A stretch of 9,569 nucleotides of DNA from Pseudomonadota bacterium (GTDB lineage: Bacteria > Pseudomonadota > Alphaproteobacteria > Acetobacterales > Acetobacteraceae), in the NCBI GenBank assembly GCA_021828605.1, contig JAJZEG010000202.1:1-9569 (forward strand). Direction: 5' to 3'. The first letter of the stretch is position 1. Every line of letters starts with the position of its first letter. The notes under the pieces are model-generated. The model saw nothing but the letters and a program-made list of their open reading frames with translations. It ran no database searches and was not told where the DNA came from. Positions 1 to 7,143 of the stretch are shown here, in pieces. A program made the translations under genes and the position numbers.

Positions 1-368
1 ATATCCGCGCGCGGCTCGATCAGGTTGAAATGGATGTTCAGACCATGGGCGAAGGCGATGGCGGCGCCGGGCTTGAGATTGGCGGCGAGATGATCGCGAT
101 AGAGATCCCCCTGCCCTTCATCCGGTGTCAGGATCATCACCACATCGGCCCAGCGCGCGGCCTCGGTGGGGTCCATGACTTTGAGCCCGGCGGCTTCGGC
201 TTTGGCGATGGCCGATGAGCCGGGGCGCAGCGCCACGACCAGGTTTTTGAGGCCGGATTCCTTGAGATTAAGCGCATGGGCATGACCCTGGCTGCCATAG
301 CCGACAATGACGACTTTCTTACCTTTGATCAGATTAACGTCAGCATCGGTGTCATAATAAACGCGCAT
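1..368 (-). CDS. ilvC: Ketol-acid reductoisomerase, N-terminal part (3' end outside window)
   Basis: Cytoplasmic NADPH- and Mg-dependent enzyme of valine, leucine and isoleucine synthesis; it converts 2-acetolactate or 2-aceto-2-hydroxybutyrate to the 2,3-dihydroxy acids. Only about 122 N-terminal residues are present, because the left edge cuts the gene. The protein begins [18 protein letters not shown] and runs into the Rossmann motif [18 protein letters not shown] (about residues 22-39). It continues with LRPGSSA (residues 48-53, the loop that contacts the NADPH phosphate in this family), MILTPDEGQ and FAHGLNIHF, which holds the conserved His (residue 108). The start is fixed by an AGGAGA Shine-Dalgarno at 379-374, five bases before the ATG. 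It lies 150 nt downstream of rseP on the same strand. I see no leader peptide rich in branched-chain residues, no clear attenuator and no convincing promoter in that gap. Whether it is co-transcribed with rseP is unknown. Identification is firm; class I (short form) is likely but the C-terminal domain is not visible. Confidence 0.97.
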   Translation of the reverse strand, partial: MRVYYDTDADVNLIKGKKVVIVGYGSQGHAHALNLKESGLKNLVVALRPGSSAIAKAEAAGLKVMDPTEAARWADVVMILTPDEGQGDLYRDHLAANLKPGAAIAFAHGLNIHFNLIEPRAD

Positions 369-373
369 AAAGG

Positions 374-379
374 TCTCCT
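374..379 (-). promoter_or_regulatory. Shine-Dalgarno of ilvC
   Basis: On the minus strand the bases read AGGAGA, five bases before the ilvC ATG (368-366). It is among the best ribosome binding sites in the window and supports independent, efficient initiation of ilvC rather than coupling to rseP, which ends 150 nt upstream. Confidence 0.8.
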
Positions 380-518
380 GTCGCGGATGATGAGAGTTGC
401 AGGGTCCGCATGGGGGAAAATCATGGGTTTGGCAATCGGCTTGGGACATACCGAGCCATGCACGGGCTGCGAAACGCAATTTAATTATGGCGTGGGGGAG
501 ATTGGGGCGGGTGAGGCT

Positions 519-1607
519 CTAATGGAGGGCGTGAGTGAGCCAGGTTACTGGCGAGGGAATATGCAAATCATGCCAGGAGACGACCACGATCAGGCTGAGC
601 AGGACCATGGCGCCGAAACCGAGGCCGAGTTCCTGGACGCTGCGGGGTAATGGGCGGCGGCGCACCGCTTCATAGGCGTAATAGAGCAAATGCCCGCCAT
701 CGAGGATGGGGATGGGGACCAGATTGAGCAGGCCGAGATTGACCGAAAGCACCGCGATGAAGGTGAAAAACGCACCCGCGCCGAGTGAGGCGGCGCGACC
801 GGAGAGTTCGGCGATTTTTACCGGCCCGCCCAGATGGCTCACCCCTTGCTGGAAGGCGATCAGGTGCCAAAGCCCTTGGAAGGTGGCGGCGGTGAGACGC
901 CAGGTCTGTACCGCGCCATCGAGCACGGCGATGGGGAGCGAGACCGGTTTGCGGGCGATGTCGCCGCCGATCACGCCGATTTCGCCCATGCTGTGGCCGT
1001 TGAGGATTTTGGCTTGCGGGGTGAGGCTCAGGCTGTGTTGGGTTCCGTGATTCTCGACCACGATGGTGAGTTTTTTGCCGGGAAAGGGTGCGACCAGATC
1101 ATGGAGGGCGAAGAAATTGCTGACTTTGGTGCCGCTGATCGAGATGATCCGCTCGCCCGGATGCAAGCCCGCTTGGGCTGCGGGGGAATTGGCGACCACG
1201 CCGCTAATCACCGGCAGGACGGTCTCGGTGCCCAAGACGGCGGTGATGCCGGTGAGCAGCACGAAGGCGAGGAGAAAATTGGCGAACGGGCCGCCGGCGA
1301 TGATCATCGCGCGCGAGGCCAGGGATTTGGTGCGGAAACTGCCGGGTGCGTCCTCACCCTCGGCTTCGCCGCCGAGTTCGGCCCAGCCTTGCATGCGCAC
1401 GTATCCGCCGAGCGGGATGATTGCGAGTTTCCAGACCGTGCCGCGCCGATCCGTGCGCGAGAGCAAGGCCGGGCCGAAACCGACCGAGAAGGTTTCAACA
1501 TGCACGCCGCGCCAGCGCGCCACCGCGTAATGGCCGAACTCGTGGACGGAAATCAGGATGCCCAGGACGAGGACGAAGGCGAGCAAGGTGTGAAAATCAG
1601 CGACCAT
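519..1607 (-). CDS. rseP: RseP-type site-2 intramembrane zinc metalloprotease
   Basis: Inner-membrane protease that cuts transmembrane substrates; in E. coli it cleaves RseA to release sigma-E, and the Caulobacter homologue is MmpA. Seen here, 362 aa: zinc motif HEFGH at residues 22-26 (H22, E23, H26) in the first membrane segment; GFGP at 43-46; LGGYVRM at about 66-72; membrane segment near 100-126; one PDZ domain at about 130-200; a GGPVKI element at 260-265; and NLVPIPILDGGH (295-306), whose Asp303 is the third zinc ligand in the family; then a last membrane segment near 330-345. The single PDZ domain contrasts with two in E. coli RseP; I regard one as normal for this clade. It is the last gene of the block, 61 nt after dxr. 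No Shine-Dalgarno precedes the ATG; a TATCTT hexamer sits six bases before it. bamA, the common next gene, is not present. Its substrate cannot be read from the sequence. Confidence 0.95.
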   Translation of the reverse strand: MVADFHTLLAFVLVLGILISVHEFGHYAVARWRGVHVETFSVGFGPALLSRTDRRGTVWKLAIIPLGGYVRMQGWAELGGEAEGEDAPGSFRTKSLASRAMIIAGGPFANFLLAFVLLTGITAVLGTETVLPVISGVVANSPAAQAGLHPGERIISISGTKVSNFFALHDLVAPFPGKKLTIVVENHGTQHSLSLTPQAKILNGHSMGEIGVIGGDIARKPVSLPIAVLDGAVQTWRLTAATFQGLWHLIAFQQGVSHLGGPVKIAELSGRAASLGAGAFFTFIAVLSVNLGLLNLVPIPILDGGHLLYYAYEAVRRRPLPRSVQELGLGFGAMVLLSLIVVVSWHDLHIPSPVTWLTHALH

Positions 1608-1613
1608 GGAGCA

Positions 1614-1642
1614 AAGATAGGCGCAAAAGGTTAATTTGGAAT
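1614..1642 (-). promoter_or_regulatory. Possible internal promoter for rseP
   Basis: In the 61-nt gap between dxr and rseP, the minus strand carries TATCTT (1619-1614) as a -10-like hexamer and ATTCCA (1642-1637) 17 nt upstream as a poor -35 (three of six matches). The -10 lies six bases before the rseP ATG, so a transcript from it would start at or beside the start codon and be leaderless. No Shine-Dalgarno is present, which agrees with this, but the -35 is weak and chance is a real possibility. Confidence 0.2.
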
Positions 1643-1668
1643 GAGCAGCATGAGTTTTTCATGATGGG

Positions 1669-2829
1669 TCAGGCGAAAACGGGGAGGCATTCGGTGGCGA
1701 CCCGGCGGGCCTGCGCATCGAGGGCGAGGACCGATTTGAGGTCGGGGAGTGAGGGCGCGCCGAGCCGGTCGAGCACGGTTTCGACCAGGCGGGCGATATC
1801 GAGAAAACCGAGGCGGCGATCAAGGAAGGCGGCGACGGCGATTTCATTGGCGGCATTCAGCACGCAGGAGGCGCCGCCGCCCGCGATCAGCACCTCGCGC
1901 GCGAGACGCAGGGCTGGGAATCGTTCAAGATCAGGGGGATAGAATTCGAGCTTGCCGATGGCGGCGAGATCGAGCCGGGGTGAGGCGGTGGTCAGGCGGG
2001 CGGGATAAGCGAGGGTGTGGGCGATCGGGATACGCATGTCGGGCGCGCCCATTTGCGCGATCACGCTGCCATCGCGGTAGCAGACCATGCCGTGAATCAC
2101 CGATTGGGGATGGACCAGAACCTCGATTTCGTCGGGTTGCAGCGAAAAAATTCGGGCCGCTTCAATGACTTCGAGACCTTTGTTAAACAAGGTCGCGGAG
2201 TCGATGGAGATTTTTGCGCCCATCGACCAGACCGGGTGGCGCAAGGCGCGTTCGGGGGTGGCGGCTTGCATTTCAGCGTGGCTGGCGAGGCGGAACGGGC
2301 CACCGGAGGCGGTGAGGATGATTTTTTCGAGTGCGTCACGGTTGCCATCGGCAAGCGATTGAAAAATGGCGTTATGTTCGGAATCGACGGGGAGTAAGGT
2401 CGCACCCGCCTCGGTGATCGCGCGCAGCATCACGTCGCCTGCGGAGACCAGGGCTTCCTTGTTGGCCAGCGCGATGGCGCCGCCATGGCTGATGGCGGCG
2501 AGGGTGGGTTCGAGGCCAGCGGTGCCGGTGATCGCGGCCATGGTCCAATCGACCGGATCGGCAGCGGCGGCGATGACGGCCTCGCGCCCGGCTTCGGCGC
2601 GAATGTTGGTATGAGCGAGGGCGCTGCGCAAATCAGGCAGTAAGGCGGGATCGGCGATCACCGCGCGCGCGGGGCGGAGCGACAAAGCTTGTTCGGCGAG
2701 GCGCGTAACATTGCGGCCACCGATCAGCGCGTGGATTTGGTATTGATCGGGGGTGGCTGCGAGCAAATCGATGGTTTGGGTGCCGATGCTGCCGGTTGAG
2801 CCGAGGATGGTGATGGTTTTCACAGCCAT
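1669..2829 (-). CDS. dxr: 1-deoxy-D-xylulose-5-phosphate reductoisomerase
   Basis: Second enzyme of the MEP isoprenoid pathway: DXP plus NADPH gives 2-C-methyl-D-erythritol 4-phosphate; cytoplasmic, metal-dependent. The 386-aa length is normal. Seen: NADPH-binding GSTGSIG at residues 10-16; ALANKEALV at about 120-128; metal-binding PVDSEHNAIFQ at 147-157 (Asp149, Glu151); active-site loop HPVWSMGAKISIDSATLFNKG spanning 198-218 (Trp201, Met203, Lys206, Asn216, Lys217), with Glu220 as the further metal ligand; and a helical C-terminal domain with ASCVLNAANEIAV. The ATG overlaps the last ten bases of cdsA, and an AGGA eight bases upstream lies inside cdsA, so the two are probably translationally coupled. 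Its product feeds the isoprenoid pool that the neighbouring uppS uses for undecaprenyl diphosphate. Nothing is broken or unusual. Confidence 0.98.
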   Translation of the reverse strand: MAVKTITILGSTGSIGTQTIDLLAATPDQYQIHALIGGRNVTRLAEQALSLRPARAVIADPALLPDLRSALAHTNIRAEAGREAVIAAAADPVDWTMAAITGTAGLEPTLAAISHGGAIALANKEALVSAGDVMLRAITEAGATLLPVDSEHNAIFQSLADGNRDALEKIILTASGGPFRLASHAEMQAATPERALRHPVWSMGAKISIDSATLFNKGLEVIEAARIFSLQPDEIEVLVHPQSVIHGMVCYRDGSVIAQMGAPDMRIPIAHTLAYPARLTTASPRLDLAAIGKLEFYPPDLERFPALRLAREVLIAGGGASCVLNAANEIAVAAFLDRRLGFLDIARLVETVLDRLGAPSLPDLKSVLALDAQARRVATECLPVFA

Positions 2830-3539
2830 GGCGAAAATCCTAATCCATGCGCCGGAGCGGCGCCCATAAGAGTGAGCAAGGCGGCGAGCGGGGCTGCGAG
2901 CAGCAGGCCGTCGAGCCGGTCGAAGGCGCCGCCATGGCCGGGAATCGAGCGGCCGGAATCCTTGACGCCGAGGGCGCGTTTCCAGCCGCTTTCCAACAGA
3001 TCGCCGATGGCGGAGGCGATGCTGAGCAGGGCGGCGATGAGCGCGATGTGGAGTAAAATCGGGGTTGGGGTGTGCGGCGTGACCAGGCGCGCAAACAGGC
3101 AGGCGGCGAGAATGGCGGCGAGCAGGCCGCCTATGGCGCCGCTGACGGTTTTACCCGGCGAGATGCGCGGGGCGAGGCGCGGGCCGCCGATGGAGCGTCC
3201 GGCGAGATAGCCGCCAATATCGGTGGCCCAGACGATGATCAGCAGGAGCAAGACATCATCGCGCCCGGTTGTCGCGCGGTGGCGTAGCCAGAGCAAGGAA
3301 GCGGCGGGCAAGGCGATATAGGGTAGGCCGAGTGCGAGAAAAATCGGGCGCGATGCTGGTCGGAGTTGGCGCGCGAGGGTGGCCCATTCGCTGGATAGCA
3401 GGCCGACCAAGACCAGGACGAACAGGCTCCAGGCCACGCCGCCGCGCAGCAGGGCGGCGAGGGCTAAGCCGCCGAGCACCAAGGCCGAGGCGGTGCGGCG
3501 CGATAGATCGTGCCATTTGGGATTGGGTTGGGGGTTCAT
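2820..3539 (-). CDS. cdsA: Phosphatidate cytidylyltransferase (CDP-diglyceride synthase)
   Basis: Inner-membrane enzyme making CDP-diacylglycerol from phosphatidate and CTP, the branch point for bacterial phospholipids. The 239-aa protein is mostly hydrophobic segments (about 20-50, 66-84, 96-108, 133-152, 160-180, 211-227). The family signature is clear at 184-210: S-G-W-K-R, then KD at 193-194, then PGHGGAFDRLD ending at 210. The upstream conserved stretch WATDIGGYLAGRSIGG and SPGKTVSGAIGG occupies 104-138. It is shorter than the E. coli enzyme (about 285 aa), mainly at the N-terminus, which I take as a compact form and not a truncation because all catalytic motifs are there. The start overlaps the uppS stop as TGATG, with AGGGG five bases before the ATG; the stop overlaps dxr by ten bases. 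Identification is secure. Confidence 0.96.
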   Translation of the reverse strand: MNPQPNPKWHDLSRRTASALVLGGLALAALLRGGVAWSLFVLVLVGLLSSEWATLARQLRPASRPIFLALGLPYIALPAASLLWLRHRATTGRDDVLLLLIIVWATDIGGYLAGRSIGGPRLAPRISPGKTVSGAIGGLLAAILAACLFARLVTPHTPTPILLHIALIAALLSIASAIGDLLESGWKRALGVKDSGRSIPGHGGAFDRLDGLLLAAPLAALLTLMGAAPAHGLGFSPWL

Positions 3540-4339
3540 CAGCGCCCCTGCTTTGTTGTTTGGCCCTCGGCTTGGTGCAGGTCAGGCGCGTTTGGTGCGG
3601 ATTCGGGCGGTGCGGAATCGGGGCGGGCGCCGAAGCGGCGTTCGCGCCGGGCATATTCGGCGAGGGCGGCGGCGAAATGGCTGGCGCCGAAATCGGGCCA
3701 GAGGGCATCGACGAAAATCAGCTCGGCATAGGCGGCTTGCCAGAGCAGGAAGTTGGATAGGCGTTGCTCGCCGCTGGTGCGAATCACCAGATCGGGGTCG
3801 GGCATGAAGGTGGTGGCGAGGCGGGCGGCGAAGGCGGCTTCATCGAGGTGGGCCGGGTCGAGCGTGCCGGCGCGGGCGGCTTGGGCGATGTCGCGCGCGG
3901 CGGCGACGATTTCGGCGCGCGCGCCATAGGATAAAGCGATGACCAGATTGAATTTGGTATTGTCGCGGGTGCGGATTTCGGCGGCGGCGAGTTCGGCGCG
4001 CAGGCGGGCGCCGAACCGGTCGCGCTCGCCGATTACCCAGAGCTTGACCCCGGCCTGGTCGAGCTCGTTGAGTTCGGTGCGCAGATAGCGGTGCAGCAAG
4101 CGGGTCAGGTCGGTGACTTCGGCGGCGGGGCGGCGCCAGTTTTCCGAGGAAAAGGCGAATAAAGTGAGCCAATCGACTCCCTGCTCGATGGCGGCTTCGA
4201 TGGTGCGGCGGACCGCGAGCGCGCCCTCGCGATGGCCCGCGACGCGCGGCAGGCCGCGCCGGGTGGCCCAACGACCATTGCCATCCATAATGATGGCGAC
4301 ATGACGCGGCGGGGCGGCTGGGGCGCGGGGTTTGGTCAT
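3539..4339 (-). CDS. uppS: Isoprenyl transferase / undecaprenyl diphosphate synthase
   Basis: Cis-prenyltransferase that condenses isopentenyl diphosphate onto farnesyl diphosphate to give undecaprenyl diphosphate, the lipid carrier for peptidoglycan and other envelope polymers. Seen in 266 aa: HVAIIMDGNGRWA at 13-25 with catalytic Asp19, then GHREGA; FAFSSENWRRP at 61-71; LVIALSYGAR at 132-141; and DLVIRTSGEQRLSNFLLWQ ending near 201, followed by AELIFVDALWPDF. I chose the ATG at 4339 (MTKPRAP) because the in-frame ATG at 4423 lies inside frr and would add 28 residues unlike the family. No Shine-Dalgarno is visible before 4339, and the 40-nt gap after frr is the second largest in the block, so initiation is probably weak or depends on upstream translation. 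The last 29 or so residues (238-266) are a Pro/Ala/Gln-rich tail beyond the usual fold end. The stop overlaps cdsA. Confidence 0.95.
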   Translation of the reverse strand: MTKPRAPAAPPRHVAIIMDGNGRWATRRGLPRVAGHREGALAVRRTIEAAIEQGVDWLTLFAFSSENWRRPAAEVTDLTRLLHRYLRTELNELDQAGVKLWVIGERDRFGARLRAELAAAEIRTRDNTKFNLVIALSYGARAEIVAAARDIAQAARAGTLDPAHLDEAAFAARLATTFMPDPDLVIRTSGEQRLSNFLLWQAAYAELIFVDALWPDFGASHFAAALAEYARRERRFGARPDSAPPESAPNAPDLHQAEGQTTKQGR

Positions 4340-4379
4340 GATGGGTCGGGTTTTGGGGTGAGTAACCGGCGTGGAGGGC

Positions 4380-4946
4380 TCAAACCTGACGGATATCCTT
4401 TTCTTTTTCCAGTAAAACCTCATCGATGCGTTTAATCATCGCGTCGGTCAGTTTTTGCACCTGCTCGGACCAGTCACGGCTGACATCTTCGCCGATGACG
4501 TGCTTTTTTTCGAGGGCTTTGATTTGGTCCATGCCGTCGCGGCGGACGGCGCGCACGGCGACGCGGGTGCCTTCGGCGTATTTGGCGGCGGTTTTGGCCA
4601 GATCGTTGCGGCGCTCCTCGGTGAGGATGGGCAGCGGCACGCGGATCATTTGGCCGTCCGGTTGCGGGTTCAGGCCGAGGCCGCAATCACGGATCGCGGC
4701 GACCACCGAATTAACCATCGAGCGGTCCCAGACCTGGACGCTGAGCAGACGCGGCTCGGGCACGGCGATGGTGGCGACCTGGTTCAGCGGCATGGTTTGG
4801 CCATAGGCATCGACCCGCACCGGTTCGAGCAGAGCCGGGTTGGCGCGGCCGGTGCGCAGGCCGCCGAACTCGCGCTTGAGCGTGTCCATCGCGCCATCCA
4901 TCCGGCGCGAGAGGTCATCGGTGAGGGTTTGTAGATCAGCATCCAT
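4380..4946 (-). CDS. frr: Ribosome recycling factor
   Basis: Cytoplasmic factor that, with EF-G, splits post-termination ribosomes. The 188-aa length is near the family norm of about 185. Seen: N-terminal helix with SRRMDGAMDTLKREFGGLRTGRANPALL (13-40), where RTGRA is highly conserved; the small domain with PVRVDAYGQTMPLNQVATI and PEPRLLSVQVWD; then PLPILTEERRNDLAK, and VRAVRRDGMDQIKALEKK with a charged C-terminal helix. It starts 13 nt after pyrH; an AAGGGA stretch overlapping the pyrH stop serves as the probable ribosome binding site. The pyrH-frr pair is one of the most conserved bacterial gene neighbourhoods. No anomalies. Confidence 0.98.
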   Translation of the reverse strand: MDADLQTLTDDLSRRMDGAMDTLKREFGGLRTGRANPALLEPVRVDAYGQTMPLNQVATIAVPEPRLLSVQVWDRSMVNSVVAAIRDCGLGLNPQPDGQMIRVPLPILTEERRNDLAKTAAKYAEGTRVAVRAVRRDGMDQIKALEKKHVIGEDVSRDWSEQVQKLTDAMIKRIDEVLLEKEKDIRQV

Positions 4947-4959
4947 GGCAGATTTTCCC

Positions 4960-5682
4960 TTAACGTTCGAGAATGGAGGTGAACAGGCCCTCGCCGCGCA
5001 CCACGCAGGCGAAGGCGCCGGGGGCGCCGATATTGAACACGATGATCGGCAGGGCGTTTTCGCGGGCGATGCTGATCGCGGCGGCGTCCATCACCGCGAG
5101 GTCGCGGGCGAGCACGTCATGGTAGGTGAGTTCCTGATAGCGTTCGGCGTTCGGCACTTTGCGCGGGTCGGCGGAATAGACGCCATCGACCTGGGTGCCT
5201 TTGAGCAAGGCGTCGCATTTCATTTCGGTGGCGCGCAAGGCGGCGGCGGTGTCGGTGGTGAAAAACGGGTTGCCGGTGCCGGCGGCGAAAATCACCACCC
5301 GGCCTTTTTCCATATGGCGCTCGGCGCGGCGGCGGATATAGGGCTCGCACACGGCGGACATCGGGATGGCCGATTGCACGCGGGTGGGCACGCCGGATTT
5401 TTCCAAGGCCGATTGCATCGCCAGCGCGTTCATCACGGTGGCGAGCATGCCCATATAATCGGCCTGCGAGCGATCCATGCCCGACGCGGCGCCGGAGACG
5501 CCGCGAAAAATATTGCCACCGCCGATTACCACGCAGACCTGGGTGCCCGCAGTGACGACGGCTTTGATATCCTCGGCGATGTTGCTGACGGTTTCATTAT
5601 CGAGCCCGTAATCGCGGTGACCCATCAACGCTTCGCCCGAGAGTTTCAGCAACACCCGCTGATAGGTGATCGGTTTGGACAT
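4960..5682 (-). CDS. pyrH: UMP kinase
   Basis: Hexameric amino-acid-kinase-family enzyme that phosphorylates UMP to UDP with ATP, needed for all pyrimidine nucleotides; cytoplasmic. The 240-aa length is typical. Seen: [13 protein letters not shown] at 9-21 (phosphate-binding Lys13, Ser15, Gly16); [11 protein letters not shown] at 51-61; [14 protein letters not shown] at 75-88; [19 protein letters not shown] at 133-151; [15 protein letters not shown] at 161-175; and a C-terminal strand IIVFNIG. The start is set by GGAGG seven bases before the ATG, lying inside the end of dat; the dat stop and pyrH ATG overlap as TAATG, so coupling is likely. rpsB-tsf, which commonly precede pyrH, are absent here. 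Confidence 0.98.
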   Translation of the reverse strand: MSKPITYQRVLLKLSGEALMGHRDYGLDNETVSNIAEDIKAVVTAGTQVCVVIGGGNIFRGVSGAASGMDRSQADYMGMLATVMNALAMQSALEKSGVPTRVQSAIPMSAVCEPYIRRRAERHMEKGRVVIFAAGTGNPFFTTDTAAALRATEMKCDALLKGTQVDGVYSADPRKVPNAERYQELTYHDVLARDLAVMDAAAISIARENALPIIVFNIGAPGAFACVVRGEGLFTSILER

Positions 5683-6554
5683 TAGGGTGCCTCCGGCGTG
5701 GCTTGAGCGCGCATGTGCGAGATAAATAGCTCGAATAATTGGGTGGTGACGCTGCCGATGGCGCCATTGCCAACCGGGCGGCCATCGATTTGGGTGATCG
5801 GCTTGACCAGGGAGGTGGCGGAGGTGAGGAAAACCTCGCGCGCGGCGTAGAGCGTATCGAGATTGAACGGTTCCTGGTTGAATTGCATATCGGCGGTGGC
5901 GAGCAGGCTGGCGAGGGCGGCGCGGGTGCAGCCGGGCAGGATGTGGTGATCGAGCTTGCGGGTGCGCAAGGTGCCGGTTTGATCGACGATCCAGACGCTG
6001 GTGCTGGAGCCTTCCATGATGTGGTGGTCGGCGTTGTAGAGAATCGCTTCATAGGCCCCTGCCCGGCGCGCGGCTTGTTTGGCGAGCACGTTGGGCAGCA
6101 GGTTGGTGGATTTGATGTCGCAGCGGCCCCAGCGCAAATCGGGCGTGGTGATGGCATGCCCGGCCCAAGCGTCGAGATCGGACGGGATCGGCGGGCCGGA
6201 GCGCGCGGTGATCACTAAAGCCGGTGGGATTGGCTGGGTGGGAAAAGCGTGATCGCGCCGGGCGACGCCGCGGGTGATTTGCAAATAGAGGATGCCCTCG
6301 GTGACGCGGTTGCGGCGCGCGACGGTGGCGAGCACCAGGCGCAAGGCGGCATTGCTCATCGGGGCGGGGATGTCGAGTTCGCGCAGGCTGCGCGCGAGGC
6401 GGGTGAGATGGAGATCGGCATCGATGAAATGACCGCGATGCAGCGGCACGACTTCATAGACGCCGTCGGCGAATTGATAGCCGCGATCATCAATCGAGAC
6501 GACCGCCGTTTGATGGGCGCGGTAGCGGCCATTGACATAGGCGATGCGGCTCAT
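5682..6554 (-). CDS. dat: D-amino-acid aminotransferase (PLP class IV)
   Basis: PLP enzyme interconverting D-alanine and 2-oxoglutarate with pyruvate and D-glutamate; it can supply D-Glu and D-Ala for peptidoglycan. The 290 aa fit the fold-type IV family. Seen: [12 protein letters not shown] at 24-35 (Tyr33); [16 protein letters not shown] at 90-105, whose Arg100 and His102 match the substrate-carboxylate residues of the Bacillus D-amino-acid enzyme; catalytic Lys148 in [16 protein letters not shown]; Glu181 in [11 protein letters not shown]; and [11 protein letters not shown]. The RGVAxRDHxFP motif argues for this enzyme over branched-chain aminotransferase or aminodeoxychorismate lyase. The start overlaps the preceding membrane-protein stop as ATGA with only a distant GGGA, so translation is probably coupled; the stop overlaps pyrH as TAATG. 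Sitting just before pyrH and upstream of lipid-carrier and phospholipid genes, it probably has an envelope role. Substrate range is inferred from motifs. Confidence 0.9.
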   Translation of the reverse strand: MSRIAYVNGRYRAHQTAVVSIDDRGYQFADGVYEVVPLHRGHFIDADLHLTRLARSLRELDIPAPMSNAALRLVLATVARRNRVTEGILYLQITRGVARRDHAFPTQPIPPALVITARSGPPIPSDLDAWAGHAITTPDLRWGRCDIKSTNLLPNVLAKQAARRAGAYEAILYNADHHIMEGSSTSVWIVDQTGTLRTRKLDHHILPGCTRAALASLLATADMQFNQEPFNLDTLYAAREVFLTSATSLVKPITQIDGRPVGNGAIGSVTTQLFELFISHMRAQATPEAP

Positions 6555-7036
6555 GGTTTCGCTGTTCCCAGATGCGCTGTGGTGGGGGCGGCGTCATTGA
6601 TGCCGAGCAAGGCGATTCCGAAAAAGGCGGCGACCAAGCCGATGACAATGATTTCGAGGCGCAGCCGGTAGGAGATCAGCGCGCTGGCCAGGGTGGTTTC
6701 AGTGGCGAGCAGGCGGGTGGTGGCTAAAGCGCCTTGGCGGGTTGCGGGCAGGGTTGAGAAGGTTTTTTGGGCAGCAATGCCGAGCATGGGTTTGGCTTGT
6801 TGCATGGCTTGCTGGATTTGGGCGGGCTGGTTGGCGGCGATGGCGCGCGCGAGAGCGGTTTCGACCAGCATGCCGCGCATCGCCGGGATTGGCGCGGCGT
6901 AGGTTGCGAAAACGCCGATCAGGCCGAGCATCAGGAAGGCGGTGAGCATGAGGCCGATCCGGCCCGCCGAGACCCGCAGGCGTGGCGTGGCCCCAAGCGG
7001 CGTGCCCCCCACCGGCGTTTCAGTATTTTGCGTCAT
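6551..7036 (-). CDS. Uncharacterised two-TM inner-membrane protein heading the operon
   Basis: I do not recognise this 161-aa protein. Seen: a polar Thr/Pro/Gly-rich N-terminus (1-25); a membrane segment at about 27-48 (IGLMLTAFLMLGLIGVFATY); a middle region of about 80 residues, mostly helical in character and Gln/Ala-rich (AIAANQPAQIQQAMQQAKPM), ending in short Thr/Leu-rich stretches; a second membrane segment at about 128-146 (IIVIGLVAAFFGIALLGI); and a short C-terminal tail. Two membrane segments with Arg before the first suggest that the middle region is periplasmic. The shape recalls a sensor-type four-helix module, but no signalling domain follows. The start at 7036 is chosen over an in-frame ATG at 7234 because GGAG lies eight bases before it and the extra 66 residues look non-coding. 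Its stop overlaps dat as ATGA, and it is the first gene of the block, so it is very likely expressed. Function unknown; an envelope role is only inferred from its neighbours. Confidence 0.8.
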   Translation of the reverse strand: MTQNTETPVGGTPLGATPRLRVSAGRIGLMLTAFLMLGLIGVFATYAAPIPAMRGMLVETALARAIAANQPAQIQQAMQQAKPMLGIAAQKTFSTLPATRQGALATTRLLATETTLASALISYRLRLEIIVIGLVAAFFGIALLGINDAAPTTAHLGTAKP

Positions 7037-7044
7037 GTCGTTTG

Positions 7045-7048
7045 CTCC
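7045..7048 (-). promoter_or_regulatory. Shine-Dalgarno setting the start of the 2-TM gene
   Basis: The minus strand reads GGAG eight bases before the ATG at 7036. This decides the start against the longer reading from 7234, which has no comparable site and would occupy most of the divergent intergenic region. Confidence 0.65.
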
Positions 7049-7121
7049 ATACCGCTGCTTGGTTCGTCGTTCGGCCCGCGCGATGACACGCTGGCGCCGA
7101 CAAGTGAGGGGGTGAATTGGA

Positions 7122-7143
7122 AGTGAAACACGTTGGTGACACT
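7122..7143. repeat. Imperfect inverted repeat in the divergent intergenic region
   Basis: AGTGAAAC (7122-7129), six bases, then GTGACACT (7136-7143): the two arms match as an inverted repeat at six of eight positions. It lies between the block starting at 7036 and rpmJ at 7265, and just touches the -10-like hexamer proposed for the block. The 8-6-8 layout is that of a dimer-binding operator, but one imperfect copy could be chance. A second, exact six-base inverted repeat with a five-base loop, GCGATC / GATCGC, lies at 7148-7164. Confidence 0.25.

Noticed and set aside
369..518. Possible attenuator or leader peptide before ilvC
   Set aside because: The only short open frame I found there encodes about 12 residues ([12 protein letters not shown]) without a run of Val, Leu or Ile, and no terminator hairpin with a U-run follows.
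834..1634. Long plus-strand open frame (about 266 codons) opposite rseP
   Set aside because: It lies antisense to a protein with every site-2 protease motif, and its product is Gly/Asp/Glu-rich with no recognisable domain. Long antisense open frames are expected in GC-rich genes with strong third-position bias.
2174..2195. Near-palindrome around TTTGTTAAACAAGG inside dxr
   Set aside because: It encodes the conserved LFNKGLE active-site stretch of Dxr, so the symmetry is explained by codons and is imperfect.
4340..4423. uppS start at the ATG at 4423
   Set aside because: It would overlap the end of frr by 44 bases and add 28 basic residues not seen in the family; the conserved region begins soon after the 4339 ATG.
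4840..5685. Plus-strand open frame (about 281 codons) opposite frr and pyrH
   Set aside because: Its low-complexity Gly/His/Ala-rich product mirrors the codon pattern of pyrH and frr, both of which are unmistakable on the other strand.
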